Below, in pieces: positions 31,918 to 41,387 of a stretch of 64,000 nucleotides of DNA (positions are counted from its first letter, which is position 1; every line of letters starts with the position of its first letter). Origin of the DNA: Notamacropus eugenii (lineage: Eukaryota > Chordata > Mammalia > Diprotodontia > Macropodidae); assembly GCF_028372415.1 (NCBI RefSeq), contig NC_092872.1, positions 548,566,205 to 548,630,204 on the forward strand, read 5' to 3'. The notes beneath the pieces were generated by a model, which saw only the letters and a program-made list of their open reading frames with translations, searched no databases and was not told where the DNA came from. The position numbers and the translations under genes were made by a program.

Positions 31918-32210
31918 TACAATGTTCAACAAGCATTTATTAATCACAGGCTTATGTTTGTCCTTCAATTTCGAAGAGGACCATGACATCAGAGAAATGA
32001 TGACATGACTTGCAGTTGACTTTGACTTGAGTGATGAAGGGCTGTGCAAGGTCACCAGCCTCAATTTCTCCTCCAGAGTCATCTGGATCCAGTGACCAGA
32101 TACAAGCTATATGTCAAGCAATGCGCTAGATGATGGAGATACAAAGACAAAAATGAAACTGTCTCTGCTCTCAGGGAACTTAAAGTCTATCAACTAAAGA
32201 AACTGAGGAA
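31918..32210 (-). repeat. L2-type tail, split by a SINE
   Basis: 'gttcaacaagcatttattaa' before and 'tatgtcaagcaatgcgctag', 'gatggagatacaaagac', 'ctgctctcagggaact' after the inserted SINE; the two halves are consecutive in the L2 3' end. Confidence 0.7.
31950..32103 (-). mobile_element. SINE sharing a tail with an RTE-like LINE
   Basis: 'tttgtccttcaatttcgaag', 'aggaccatgacatcagag', 'gtgcaaggtcaccagcctc', 'ccagagtcatctggatcc'. Same family as 23922-24105. Younger than the L2 tail it interrupts. Confidence 0.7.
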
Positions 32211-32689
32211 CAGAAGGATGAAGGGATTTGACCAACAGTACAGGAGGTAGATTTCAAACCCACACAGACTCTCTGTCAAATGCTCTTAGTTACTTACATG
32301 ATATCTCTCCTATTCGAATTAATTTTGATCCCCAGCACTGAACACTGTGCCTGGCACTCTGGAAGTGCTTAATAAATGCTATTGGTTGACAGACCTCAGT
32401 AAAATTAGGAAGGCAAGGAACTAGAGATAGAAGTAGAGGCAGAGAGATGGAGCTAGACAAAAAGACATAAGGATAGATAGAAGGATAGGAGAGAGACAGA
32501 GACAGAGAAATAGTACTACTCTTTCCTTTTTCCTCTCTTCATCCCAAGCTCCATTCCCTTTCAGGGTCCCATACCCCACCCCTCCAACAACCTGTGTTCA
32601 ATTCCCATTGTGCCTTTCTCTCTCTCTTAGACAATGGGAGGAAGGGCAATACCTACAGAACAGCTGATAAATAAGTAAGTGAAAAGAAA
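32211..32689. repeat. MIR scrap, L2 terminus, unassigned sequence
   Basis: 32205-32270 antisense MIR ('gaaactgaggaacagaagg'); 32325-32395 sense L2 end ('ctgtgcctggcactctgg', 'gtgcttaataaatgctat'); 32400-32690 unassigned, purine-rich at 32430-32500. Confidence 0.5.
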
Positions 32690-32962
32690 AAGAACTGATG
32701 GAGCTTGAATGCAGATGGAAGAATACTATTTTCCACTTTATTTTTTGGTTATTGGTCTGTGTTTTCTTTCACAGAATGACCAATATGGAAATATGTTTTG
32801 CATGATTGCACATGTACGACCTGTACCAAATTGCTTACCATCTCAGGGAGGGAGAGGGGAGAGAGGGAGAGAATTTGGAACTCAAAAAAAATTTTAAATG
32901 AATGTTAAAATGGTTTTACATGTAATTGGAAAAAATAAAATATTATTTTTTAAAAGTAATAG
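32690..32962 (+). mobile_element. L1 3'UTR
   Basis: 'gaatgcagatggaagaatac', 'tttttggttattggtctg', 'atggaaatatgttttgcatg', 'ggagggagaggggagaga', 'gttttacatgtaattgg', end 'aaaaataaaatatta'. Same subtype as the copies at 25.8 and 39.9 kb. Confidence 0.85.
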
Positions 32963-33290
32963 AAAAGTCATTCTATGCAGAATCAAAGGCCAGAGTACAA
33001 AAGTGGCTGGGGTGAGGTGGGGGGAAGAAGGGTACTCCTCCTTCCCTCCTTTCTCCTCTTTTTTCCTTTTTTCTCAGTTTCCCTCTCCTCTTCTCCTTTC
33101 CTCACCCCTCCCCTTTTCTTTCCTCATTTCCCTTTCCCCTTTTCCTTCTTCCTCCCTCTCATCCCACTACCCCTCTCCTCCCTTCCCTTTCTTATCCTCT
33201 TCCTTCTTTCTCCCACTCTCTTCTCTCTTCCCTTGTCTCCCTCGCTCTCTTATGTTCTCTCCTCGCTTCTCCCCTCCAGTGCTTCCCCTC
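32963..33290. repeat. Polypyrimidine tract
   Basis: From about 33040 to 33285 nearly all C and T on the plus strand with irregular CCTTT/CTCCC units. Overlapping frames of 108-151 codons are low-complexity translation. Confidence 0.9.
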
Positions 33291-33640
33291 CTCAAAAGTA
33301 AAAGTGCAAGAAAAGCCTCCTCTAATTGGGACAAGTCAGACAGAGGGTGTTGATGCGACTGGAAGTGCTGAGACATGGGCCACATTTGCCTCGTGGCCTC
33401 TTCCTTACAGACCAAGATATTGAACTGGGCAAAGATGCTATGAGGCAAATGTTGCCATGTCTCATCACTTCTAGTTGTGTCAACGCTCTGTGTCAGGAGA
33501 CCCTGAATGAGCAATACCTCCTGGGGGCAGTCAGTGAGTTGATTTCCCTGTATGGTGAAAAGAGCTAGAAGGAGAGAGACAAGCTGTATGGGAGCTGCTT
33601 GAGACCAGAAGTGAGTCTATTCCCAACTGGTAAGTGATCA
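33291..33640 (+). other. Unassigned sequence with an 80-codon open frame
   Basis: Frame 33326-33568 reads mixed, non-repetitive residues (LTDQDIELGKDAMRQMLPCL ... ETLNEQYLLGAVSELISLYG), unlike the low-complexity frames nearby. No family recognised, no start context or splice sites that convince. It may be a fragment of an old retrocopy. Confidence 0.25.
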
Positions 33641-33751
33641 GAGAACACAAACAAATGATTTTCAAAAGATGAAATACAATCACATGAAAAATGTGCTCTA
33701 AATCACTAATAATTAATCATGTAAATTAAAGCAATTTGGAAGTTTCTTCTT
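33641..33751 (+). repeat. L1 ORF2 scrap
   Basis: 'aaacaaatgattttcaaaag', 'atgtgctctaaatcactaat', 'gtaaattaaagcaa' is a short sense piece of the L1 ORF2 end, cut by the 7SL-derived element. Confidence 0.6.
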
Positions 33752-34012
33752 TTAAAAAAATTTTTTTTAACTCAATCTCCCTGTCTCACCCATGCCAAAA
33801 GTATAGCAACTACTCACAGGGTCAGGTCCACTACAGATTATATCAGAAGCTTTGGCCTGCTTCATTTATGACCTGGGTTGGCTTAGCTCATTATAGCTCA
33901 GAACTCCAGAGTGTAAATTATTCACCAACTTCAGTCTTTCAATAGCAAGAATTAGAAGCCTGTACCACCATGCCCCTCCAGCCAGAGCTAGAGCTTTCAT
34001 ATCATACTTGGT
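33752..34012 (-). pseudogene. RN7SL-derived: 7SL RNA-derived element with internal deletion
   Basis: A T-rich left end (reversed A tail) then, in the order of 7SL reverse complement, 'caatctccctgtctcaccc', 'ggtccactacagattatatc', 'ggcctgcttcatttatgacc', 'tgggttgg', then a jump to 'cttagctcattatagctcag', 'aactccagagtg' and 'cctgtaccaccatgcccc', which is the 5' (Alu-domain) end. About 86 nt of the middle (S-domain helices) are missing relative to human 7SL as I recall it. Diverged, so old. Both termini are present, unlike the copy at 10486. Confidence 0.65.
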
Positions 34013-34039
34013 CCTATGATTTTAATCATGTAGCAGATG

Positions 34040-34298
34040 GCAGACAGCTAGGTGGCACCGGGGATAGAGTGTCAGGCTAGGAGTCAGGAAAACCTCCCTT
34101 GCTGAGTTCAAATCTAGCATCAGACACTTACTAGCTTGATAACCCTGGACACCCCGCTTATCCCTATTTGCCTCAGTTTCCTCATCTGTAGAATGAGTTG
34201 GAGAAGGAAATGGCAAACCAGTCCAGTATCTTTGCCAAGAAACCCAAATGGGGTCAAAAAGAATTGGACATAATAGAAAAAATGGCTGAATAACAAAA
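34040..34298 (+). mobile_element. MAR1/WALLSI-type SINE, full length
   Basis: 'cagacagctaggtggcaccg' head, 'gagttcaaatctagcatc', 'ctcatctgtagaatgagttg', RTE tail 'tttgccaagaaacccaaatg', 'gaattggacataatag', ending 'ctgaataacaaaaac'. Confidence 0.87.
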
Positions 34299-34615
34299 AC
34301 TTTTAAAAGTACTAGTCTATAGTGAAAGGAAAAGTAGTCTAGCCTTTCTCTAAAGCCTTTCCAGGAAGCTTTTCCTGACGTACACAGTAGCTGATGACCT
34401 TCCCCTTTGGACCTCCCATAGCACTTTGTTTTGTATTTCTCTAATGTACTTACCATGTGGCATAAGTTACTCGTGTTTGTATGGTATCCCCCTGCTAAAC
34501 TGGGAGCTTTACGTGGGAAGGCACTGTGACTTATCTAAATGTTGTATCTCTCCCTAGTGCCTAAAATAGTGTTTCACATGTAGTAGGTGCCTAATTAATG
34601 TCTCTTATTAATAAT
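34299..34615 (+). repeat. L2 LINE 3' end, sense
   Basis: 'ctctaaagcctttccaggaa', 'cctcccatagcactttgttt', 'actgggagctttacgtggg', 'gtagtaggtgcctaattaat': the L2 3'UTR in order. Confidence 0.75.
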
Positions 34616-35071
34616 AGGCTATTATTCTACACATTCAATCAATGACTACTAAGTGCCTATTAAGGACAAGACTTCATGCCCTAAGGGTTGGGAATACAAA
34701 AACAAAAAGAAAACAGTCCTTGACATCAAGGTACATTCTATTCAGAGGATATAGCACATACACAAATACGTAAATAAAAGGCAATTTGAGAGAAAGAATA
34801 CTAAAAATTGGAACAATCAGGAAAAGTTTCAAGTCCCAGCCAAAAGCTAAGCAGAACTTTGACAGATGCTAAAAGGATATAGGAGACAGTGGAGATATCT
34901 AGCAAATGCTAAGCTGGAGTTCAAGAGAAAAAGGATATATGACACACACAAATATATGTTGTGTATTTGGTTGGAAACTATGTTTTACTAGTGTGGGAAA
35001 CTCTCAGGGTGTAAGCTCCCTCCACCAATGCAGATCAGCAAGTCATCCATAATTTGTAGTCTGGGAGGGTT
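34616..35071 (-). repeat. L2 LINE 3' end, antisense
   Basis: 'atcaatgactactaagtgcc', 'gttgggaatacaaaaacaaa', 'ccttgacatcaaggtacatt', then L2-internal text to about 34960. Lies tail to tail with the previous L2 copy. 34960-35071 is unassigned. Confidence 0.65.
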
Positions 35072-35452
35072 GGTTGGTTGTTGTCCTTCATCTTCAAAGA
35101 GGACCAAAATGACATCACCATGATAAAGTGAAGTTTCAGTGTGTCCGACTGTGGCTGGTCAGACCAATATGAGCTCAGAATGCTCTACCACAGGTTGGGC
35201 ACAGATAGTCTGCATGAATATTTGGGGTGGGTATCCCAAATTTGGGCAATCTGCATTTACTCTGTGCTGTCTCAATTCTGCTTTGCTCAAAGAGCACAGC
35301 ACCCTTTCTGATGTGGGCATGCCATGCTGAGCAGTCCTGTGCCATTGTCTCCCATTTTGCACAATCAAATCCAAAGTTCTTGAGAGAGACCTTGAGACAG
35401 TCCTTGTATCATTTCTTCTGGCTACCATGTGATCTGGGAGGGTTACCTGGGG
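35072..35452 (-). mobile_element. RTE/CR1-like LINE, end of ORF2 and 3' tail
   Basis: Minus-strand text encodes, in broken frames, the KKRYKDCLKVSLKNFG-like segment and a CPTCGR...H-type zinc knuckle typical of the C-terminus of RTE/CR1-class ORF2 proteins. The 3' tail on the plus strand reads 'gttgtccttcatcttcaaag' and 'aggaccaaaatgacatcacc', which is also the end of the SINEs at 23922 and 31950. About 380 bp remain, 5'-truncated. Confidence 0.6.
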
Positions 35453-35734
35453 CAGGTAAGATTAAGAGATTAAGTGACTGGCCCTTGGTTACAGAGGCAG
35501 AATTTGAATCAGCATCTCCTTGACTCCAAGTGAACAGAAAGCCAATAGAGTCAAAAACACTTGGGCTTACATTCTGTACCCAACACATACTGACTCTATG
35601 TCCCTGTTAGACAAGTTACTTACTTGTCCATGATCTGCAAAACTCTCTGCAACTCTGTATTGAAAAATAGTTGCTGATCTGCACAGATGTGGGGGGATTT
35701 CTTCAAATTTCCTTTCTTTCTTTTTCCCAAGGAT
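35453..35734. repeat. MIR scrap, then SINE 3' module
   Basis: 35455-35535 is antisense MIR ('gactggcccttggttacag', 'agaatttgaatcagc...'). 35550-35715 is a sense SINE ending in the module 'aaaatagttgctgatctgc' and leading straight to 'aaggatggatgg' of the microsatellite. Confidence 0.5.
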
Positions 35735-35929
35735 GGATGGATGAAGGGAGGGAGGGAGGGAGGGAGAGGGAGAGGGAGAGGGAGAGGGAGAGAGAGAGAG
35801 AACAGATAGATGATAGAGATAGAGGGAGAGAAAAGGATGATATAGATAAAAGAAAGATAGACAATGGAGAGATAGATGGATAATATTCAAATCATAGGTG
35901 ATAGTGATAGAGATAGATGATTGATAGAT

Positions 35930-35990
<61 letters not shown>

Positions 35991-35991
35991 C
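35735..35991. repeat. Compound (GGGA)n/(GGGAGA)n/(GATA)n microsatellite
   Basis: GGGA and GAGAGG units to about 35802, mixed GATA/GAGA to 35930, then about 15 pure GATA units. Overlapping frames are repeat translation. Confidence 0.96.
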
Positions 35992-36430
35992 AATGATAAA
36001 TGGACAAATTCCCTTTCACTTTATCCTCTCAAAGCTCAGCTACCCAGCCAATGGAAAATCCTCCTCTCCCAGCTGAGCCTCCAGTCAGCCATGATGCACT
36101 CTTAAGTCAAGCTCACTAATGAATGGCCTCTGATTGCTTGCCTGCCCGCCTCCCTTCTTCATTTCAAGTGGAATAACTCGAACAGCAGGTTCCTGGATGA
36201 TTTCCAAAGAAGAGATTTTCATCTTCTAAACTGATGAAAAAGAAACAATACATATTTGAGGTGAAGGTACAATTGGAGGAGGCTTTTCTTGCTTGTTAAA
36301 TCATCCTTTCTACTCCAGCTGAAATCTCCACTAATTCTCCCCACCCTAAACCCCTAACACTTCCAGCTTTCTTAATTCTGAAGCTGCTTCTCCAGAGCGT
36401 TAGCAGAAAGTTAATGTCTAATTGTTTGGC
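35992..36430. promoter_or_regulatory. Candidate conserved non-coding element
   Basis: Repeat-free, with CCAAT ('cagccaatgg' 36047) and homeodomain-like words ('tcactaatgaatgg'). GC content rises compared with its flanks. Function not shown. Confidence 0.3.
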
Positions 36431-36869
36431 TCACTCTCTTCTTTGACTTGTATATCAATAATGGAGAAATAGCAAAAAGGAAAGAGAAGGAAGGAAATTG
36501 AATCCTCACCTCCTTTATTTCTGTCTCTCTCACATTCCCAAAGTTGGAAACCTTTTCCAGGAAAGCTTGAAATGTAAAGAACAGAGAAAGATTTAGGTTT
36601 AGGAGAAGAACCTTGGCATAGCGGGTCTGCTTGTCCCTGTCAGTACAAAACTCAGTCCAAGGAAAGTAATCTTTGTACTTCTCCTCTGAGCTTATCTTGG
36701 TTTGCCTTGCATTATTCTTATCACCACCATCACTACCACTATCACGTCCAATCAAATGTGAGTTCTTTGAAGGTAAAGATTGTTTCATTTTTTTTTTCAT
36801 TCTTAAGGGGGTGTGCCAAGTAATAGATTCTGTTCCCTTTCAAACTATATCCCCTAACTACATATAGAT
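36431..36869. other. Unassigned non-coding sequence
   Basis: A 129-codon minus-strand frame (36411-36800) shows no domain and poor codon pattern; a T-run at 36785 lies within. No repeat recognised. Confidence 0.35.
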
Positions 36870-37003
36870 ATCCCCCTATGTCCTTATTAGGCAAGTTACT
36901 TCATCTGTTCATGTTCTGTGAAACTCTGAGACTCTCTGTATTAAAGATGGAGGAAATTTCTTCACTTGGGAGCTCTCTGCACAAATGAAATCACAAGGAT
37001 GGA
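36870..37003 (+). repeat. SINE 3' half
   Basis: 'aggcaagttacttcatctg', 'gagactctctgtattaaag', 'gggagctctctgcacaaatg', 'aaatcacaaggatggag'. Same 3' module as at 35.65 kb and again running into a GATA-type repeat. Confidence 0.6.
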
Positions 37004-37004
37004 G

Positions 37005-37063
<59 letters not shown>

Positions 37064-37097
37064 AGAGACAGACAGACAGATAGACAAATAGATAGAT

Positions 37098-37147
<50 letters not shown>

Positions 37148-37165
37148 CAGATAGATAGATGATAG
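37004..37165. repeat. Compound (AT)n/(AG)n/(GATA)n microsatellite
   Basis: About 13 AT, 16 AG, GACA units, then about 15 GATA units. Confidence 0.96.
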
Positions 37166-37829
37166 AGATAGAGGGAAGAGTTATGTGGAAGTTTGAAGTA
37201 TTAATCACTTTCAAGCATGGGAAGTTTTTAAAAGAACTGGAAGTCCTATATGTTCAAAAATATTCGTAGCAGATATTTTTCTGGTAGTGAATAATTGAAA
37301 AATAAGCAGGTACACATCAATTTGGGAATGGCTGAATAATTATAAATGATTATGGTAAATAACTACTGTGCTACATAAGAAATGAAGGAGATTAATTCAG
37401 AGAAGCCTGGGACTACTTGTGTAAACTGATGCAGAGTGAAGTGAACAGACCCAGGACACTAATTTATACTAGGATACTATTGCAAAAACCAACAGCTTGA
37501 ACTCTTATCTACATAATGATCAACCAGAATACTAGAAAACTGATGATGAAGAATGCTACCCACCTCTTGACAAAGAAGTGATAAACTAAATATGCAGAAT
37601 GAGACACATTTTGGGACTTGGTAAATACGGAAATTTGTTTTGCATATTTGTTACAAGGATTTTGGTTTGTTTTCGGTGGTGGGTTTTTTTCCTAATGGAG
37701 GGAAGTAGAAAGGAAAGAAAATCAATTCTAATTAATAAAAAAAAAAAAAAGACACTGAGGGAAATCTCATGAAGGATCACACCTTGGAATTGGAGAAACA
37801 CAGAAGTTATCTGGGGAGAAATGAAGTCT
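37166..37829 (+). mobile_element. L1 3' end
   Basis: 'atattcgtagcagatatttt', 'tgggaatggctgaataatt', 'ctgatgcagagtgaagtgaa', 'actgatgatgaagaatgct' and an A-run at 37737-37750. 5'-truncated. Confidence 0.75.
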
Positions 37830-37961
37830 TTCTCTACTCCAGTCCATCCTCCACTCAGCCATTAAAGTTATTCTAAAGCTCAAGTCTGACCATGTTACCC
37901 CCTATTCAATAAATTCCAGTGATTCCCTATTGCTTCCAGGATCAAAATAAATCCTCTCTAA

Positions 37962-38165
37962 CAGGAGTGGGGAACCTGCAGCCTAGAGGCCACATGTGGC
38001 CCTCTAGGTCCCCAAGTGTGACCCTTTTACTGAATCCAGACTTCACAGAACAAATCCCCTTAAAAAAAGAATTTTTTTCTGTAAAACTTGGACTTAGTCA
38101 AAAGGCCACAACCAAGGATCTAGAAGGTGCCATGTGACCCCCAGGCTGCAGGTTCCCCACCCCTG
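37962..38165. mobile_element. hAT-type MITE, copy 2 (long palindrome)
   Basis: Ends CAGGAGTGGGGAACCTGC and GCAGGTTCCCCACCCCTG; flanks ctctctaa (37954-37961) and ctctatag (38166-38173) match at 6 of 8. The two halves are inverted repeats of each other ('gaatccagacttcacag' against 'tgtaaaacttggactta'), so the 204 bp can fold into one hairpin. Interior matches copy 1 at 14016-14146. Confidence 0.85.
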
Positions 38166-38204
38166 CTCTATAGCTTTTAAAGTTCTTCATAATGTGTCCC
38201 CTTC

Positions 38205-38265
38205 ATACATATATATATGTATACATGTATACATATGCATATATATATACATATATATGTATTAT
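38205..38265. repeat. AT/TACATA-rich simple repeat
   Basis: Alternating 'atatatatgtatacatgtat' units inside the L2 copy. Confidence 0.9.
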
Positions 38266-38665
38266 TGCTGTGTTCCAATGACTCTGACCTCCTTACTGTG
38301 TCTCACACAAGACGCTCCATCTCTCAACTTTTTCTCTGGCTGTCCCCCAGGACTGGAATTATTTCCTTCCATGTCTCTACCTTCTGGTTTCCCTAGCTTT
38401 CTTTGAGGATCAGTTAAAACCTCATCTTCTTCAGAAAGCCTTTCCTAATCTCCCTTAATACTGGTTCCTTCCTTCCTTGAGGTTATCTCATTTTATCCTG
38501 TATATACCTCATTTGTGCATAGATGTTTTCATGTTTTCTTCCATTAAATTGTAAGCTCCCCAAAGGCAGCAACTATGTTTGCCTTTTTTTGTGTCCCCAT
38601 TGCTTAGAATAGTGCCTAGCACATAGGAGGGACTTAATAAATTCTTGTTTGCCTTGCCTTGCACA

Positions 38666-39160
38666 CTGTGTTCTTGGCTCCTGTGTTCCCTTCGGAACTG
38701 GTGGTGATGACGATAGCTGTGGCATGAAATTTCATCAATCATTTGGTTTCTGTGCCAAGAAACCCAACATTTTTCAACTAAGCTTTCAGGACTGAGAAGC
38801 CCAATGTTCTCTAAAACTGTAGCAAGTTTCCCTAGCAACTTTCTGTGAATGACTGATATTTCCCCCTGCTGCCAGACGGGAGAGATAAAGTGGTTAATTG
38901 GGAGCCAAGACTATGGCTTCCCAGGAGACATGTGGGGGCAGCAGCCATCTGGGAATGAGTGCCAAGAGCATTTAATGCCTGATTCAATTCCCTGTTGTTG
39001 CCCTGTTGTTCTGTTTTTATGGTAGAACTGGAGACTTGGGTTCTAATTGAATTGAATTGAATCTGTTTAAGAGGTTTTTGTGATAGACTCAGTGGATGCA
39101 ACAACCGGGCAGATGACAGCCTGAATCATGTAATTTGAAGGGTGATTGGAGAGAGTATAC
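38666..39160. other. Unassigned repeat-poor sequence
   Basis: No repeat words. 'aattgaattgaattgaatc' near 39045 is a short (AATTG)n. Frames of 90-109 codons on the minus strand are featureless. Confidence 0.35.
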
Positions 39161-39164
39161 ATGA

Positions 39165-39380
39165 AGTGTTATAGAAGGAGCATTGAATATGGAGTCAGAG
39201 AACATGGGCTTGAGTTTTGACTTTCATATTTATTACTTGTATATCCTTGGGGAAATCACTTCTCCAGGTGATGACTTGCCCTGCCTCTCCAGGACCCAGT
39301 TTCCTTATTTATAAAAGAGAGGATTAGAGAAGATCATTTCCAAGATCCCTCCCATCTCCAAATCTTCTGATCCTATAAAA
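39165..39380 (+). mobile_element. CORE-SINE with L3/CR1-like tail
   Basis: Head 'gaaggagcattgaatatgg', core 'ttattacttgtatatccttg', tail 'ggattagagaagatcatttc', 'caagatccctcccatctcc'. The tail resembles the L3/CR1 end, not L2 or RTE. Confidence 0.6.
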
Positions 39381-39664
39381 AGGTTCATCATTCAAGTTCA
39401 AACACCAGAATCAGTCCTACCTACTTTTCAGTTGTCTTTACGGTCTCCCTAATGGGTCTCCACTGCAGAATTGTGGCTCTCTCTCTCTCTCTCTCTCTTT
39501 ATCTCTCTCTTCTCTCTCTTTCTCTTTCTGTGTCTCTCTGTCTCTGTCTCTCTCTTCCTCTCCCCTTCCCTCCTTCCTTCCCCCTCGCTGGTCCTCACAT
39601 GTAAAGAAACCCATCTAAAGACAAAGCAAGGGCCATACCTGCTCCTTTTAAGAGTTGTAGCCTG
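39381..39664. repeat. CT-rich repeat and flank
   Basis: (CT)n with TTCTCT and CTGTCT units at about 39477-39585; flanks unassigned. Confidence 0.9.
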
Positions 39665-40200
39665 TTGAGGTGAAAATCTCTCCCTACTGTGCTGTAAGAA
39701 ATGATGAGTAGGTAAATTTCAGAAAAACCTGAGAAGACTTACATGAACTGGTACAAAGTGAAGTGGGCAAAATTAGGAGAATATTGTGCACAGTAACAGT
39801 AACATCAACTACGCTAGACTTAACTCTTTTCAACAGTACAATGATCCAAGACAATTCCAAAAGACTCATGATGGAAAATTCTATCCATATCCAAGGAAAG
39901 AAGTGATGGAGTCTGGATGCAGACCAAAGATTATTACTATTTTTACTCTATTTGGGGGAAGTCTTTTCCTCTGGTTCTGTTTCTCATTTCACAACATGAC
40001 AAATATGGAAATATGTTGTACATGATTGCATATATATAACCTATATGAAATTGCTTACCATCTTAGAGATGGGATAGATAGATAGGGAAGGAAGGGAGGG
40101 AGAAATTTTGGAACCCAAAATTTCATTTAAAAATAAATGTTTAAAGTTGCCTTTACTTGTTATTGGAAAAAATAAAATACTATTTTTTAAAAGGGCACCC
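39665..40200 (+). mobile_element. L1 3' end
   Basis: 'actgtgctgtaagaaatg', 'acttacatgaactggtacaa', 'gcacagtaacagtaac', 'gactcatgatggaaaattct', 'caacatgacaaatatgg', 'tttacttgttattgg', end 'aataaaatactattt'. About 535 bp. Confidence 0.85.
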
Positions 40201-40837
40201 TCTCTAATGCAAGTTGTTCTTTTTTTCTTGCTACTTCTCAACCCCATCCCTACACAAACAAGACTAAGAGGAGAACCTCACTACTATATCCAGAACCCCC
40301 CCATCTCTCCCTCTTTTTCCCTTCCCTCCTTTCTCTCTCCTTTCTTTTCTCTTCCTTTCTCTTCCTTTTCTCCTTCTCCCTCTCTCTCTCATCCTCCCTC
40401 TCTCTCTCTCTGTCTCTATCTCTCTATCTCTGTCCCTCCCCATACCTTTCTCTATCTCTTTCTGCCTTTATCTCTTTACCTCTGGTTCTCTCTGTCTAGC
40501 TCTTTATCTCCCTCTCCCTCTTCTCTGTTTTTATGTCTCTGTCTCTCTCTTGCCATCACTCTGCAATCTTTCTTCCTTTGAGGTTCACTTCATTTACTTA
40601 GATCACCCTAGTTACAGTCTTGTTGCCACAATCTGCCTGCCTCTCATCACCCTGCCCCTTGTCCCAAGTATTTCTGTCCTTGGCTTGTGATCTTTTCAAT
40701 CTTGTTTCTGCTCCACTTCCCAGATATGAGGGCAACTAATAGTCTTTTGTTGGTGTTTGAACTGGTCCAAACATTCTGCAAAATCAAAATGAGTTTTTGT
40801 ATATGATGTAGTTCAGGAAAGCAACTCAGTGGAAAAT
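40201..40837. repeat. CT-rich tract and L2-like flank
   Basis: 40290-40575 is polypyrimidine with CTCTCT and CTGTCT units; the 157-codon frame across it is low complexity. 40600-40730 has L2 3'UTR-like words ('tagttacagtcttgttgcc'). Confidence 0.8.
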
Positions 40838-41387
40838 GAGCCTCCCTGTCTGTAAAATAGAGATAATAATAGCTGCCCTACTCATCTCATAGTGTTGTTG
40901 TAAGGATCAATGAGGAAGTGTATAGGAAAGCCTTTAAACACCACATCAATATAAGTTAGTATTACTTGGCTACCTTCAGGCCCAGAGAGTTTTAATATGA
41001 GACTACAGAAACTCAAGGGCCAATCTCCTTGCAAATTCTTGGTACCAAGACATCATCCAAAACTCAGTCTACTTAGATCTGCAATCTGCAAAGGTTTTAC
41101 ATCAACTTAAGGAAATGGCTCCACCAGGAATTTTAAAACATTAAAAAAAAAAAAGGAAGTGTGCTCCTTTTCCTCCTCCATGCTATAGAGCAGGGTCCCA
41201 ACATGCCAAGACCCAGAAAACACCAAGTATCCAGATTGTGGTTCCATCTATAGTACAGTGAGCCTGAGGGTTTAGATAAATAATTTCTTTAATAAAAACA
41301 TCCAACCAATCTCAGTTAAAGAAAATCCTTTAAGCGATAAAAAGTGGTCCAGGAAAGTAAAAGAAGGGGGAGAGAATAAGTAAATGC
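40838..41387 (+). repeat. CORE-SINE 3' part and unassigned sequence
   Basis: 40845-40965: 'ctgtctgtaaaatagagat', 'ctcatagtgttgttgtaagg'. From 40970 to 41387 there is no recognised repeat except an A-run at 41141-41152. Confidence 0.5.

Larger units (their letters stand above)
37830..38665 (+). mobile_element. L2 LINE 3' end, sense, split by a MITE
   Basis: 'cttccatgtctctaccttct', 'cagaaagcctttcctaatc', 'ttgtaagctccccaaaggc', 'gcctagcacataggagggac', 'ttaataaattcttgtttgc'. Upstream 'accatgttaccccctattc' and 'ccagtgattccctattgct' are earlier L2 text, so the MITE at 37962-38165 cut a single L2 copy. An AT-rich repeat lies at 38205-38265. Confidence 0.75.

Noticed and set aside
34040-34120. tRNA genes suggested by A- and B-box-like words
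   Set aside because: These are the tRNA-derived heads of SINEs; they continue into SINE core and tails and cannot fold as intact tRNAs. Same for every other SINE head in the window.
35159-35428. 89-codon minus-strand frame at 35.2 kb
   Set aside because: It is an out-of-frame shadow of the LINE ORF2 end that occupies the same bases.
36411-36800. 129-codon minus-strand frame
   Set aside because: Lys-rich start comes from an A/T run and the frame has no recognisable domain; likely chance.
35929-37165. Regularly spaced repeats resembling a CRISPR array
   Set aside because: They are GATA and related microsatellites with 4-bp units and no spacers, in a eukaryotic genome.
38205-38265. Alternating AT/GTATAC tract as a replication origin or matrix attachment site
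   Set aside because: A simple repeat of 60 bp inside an L2 copy is enough to explain it; nothing supports a specific function.
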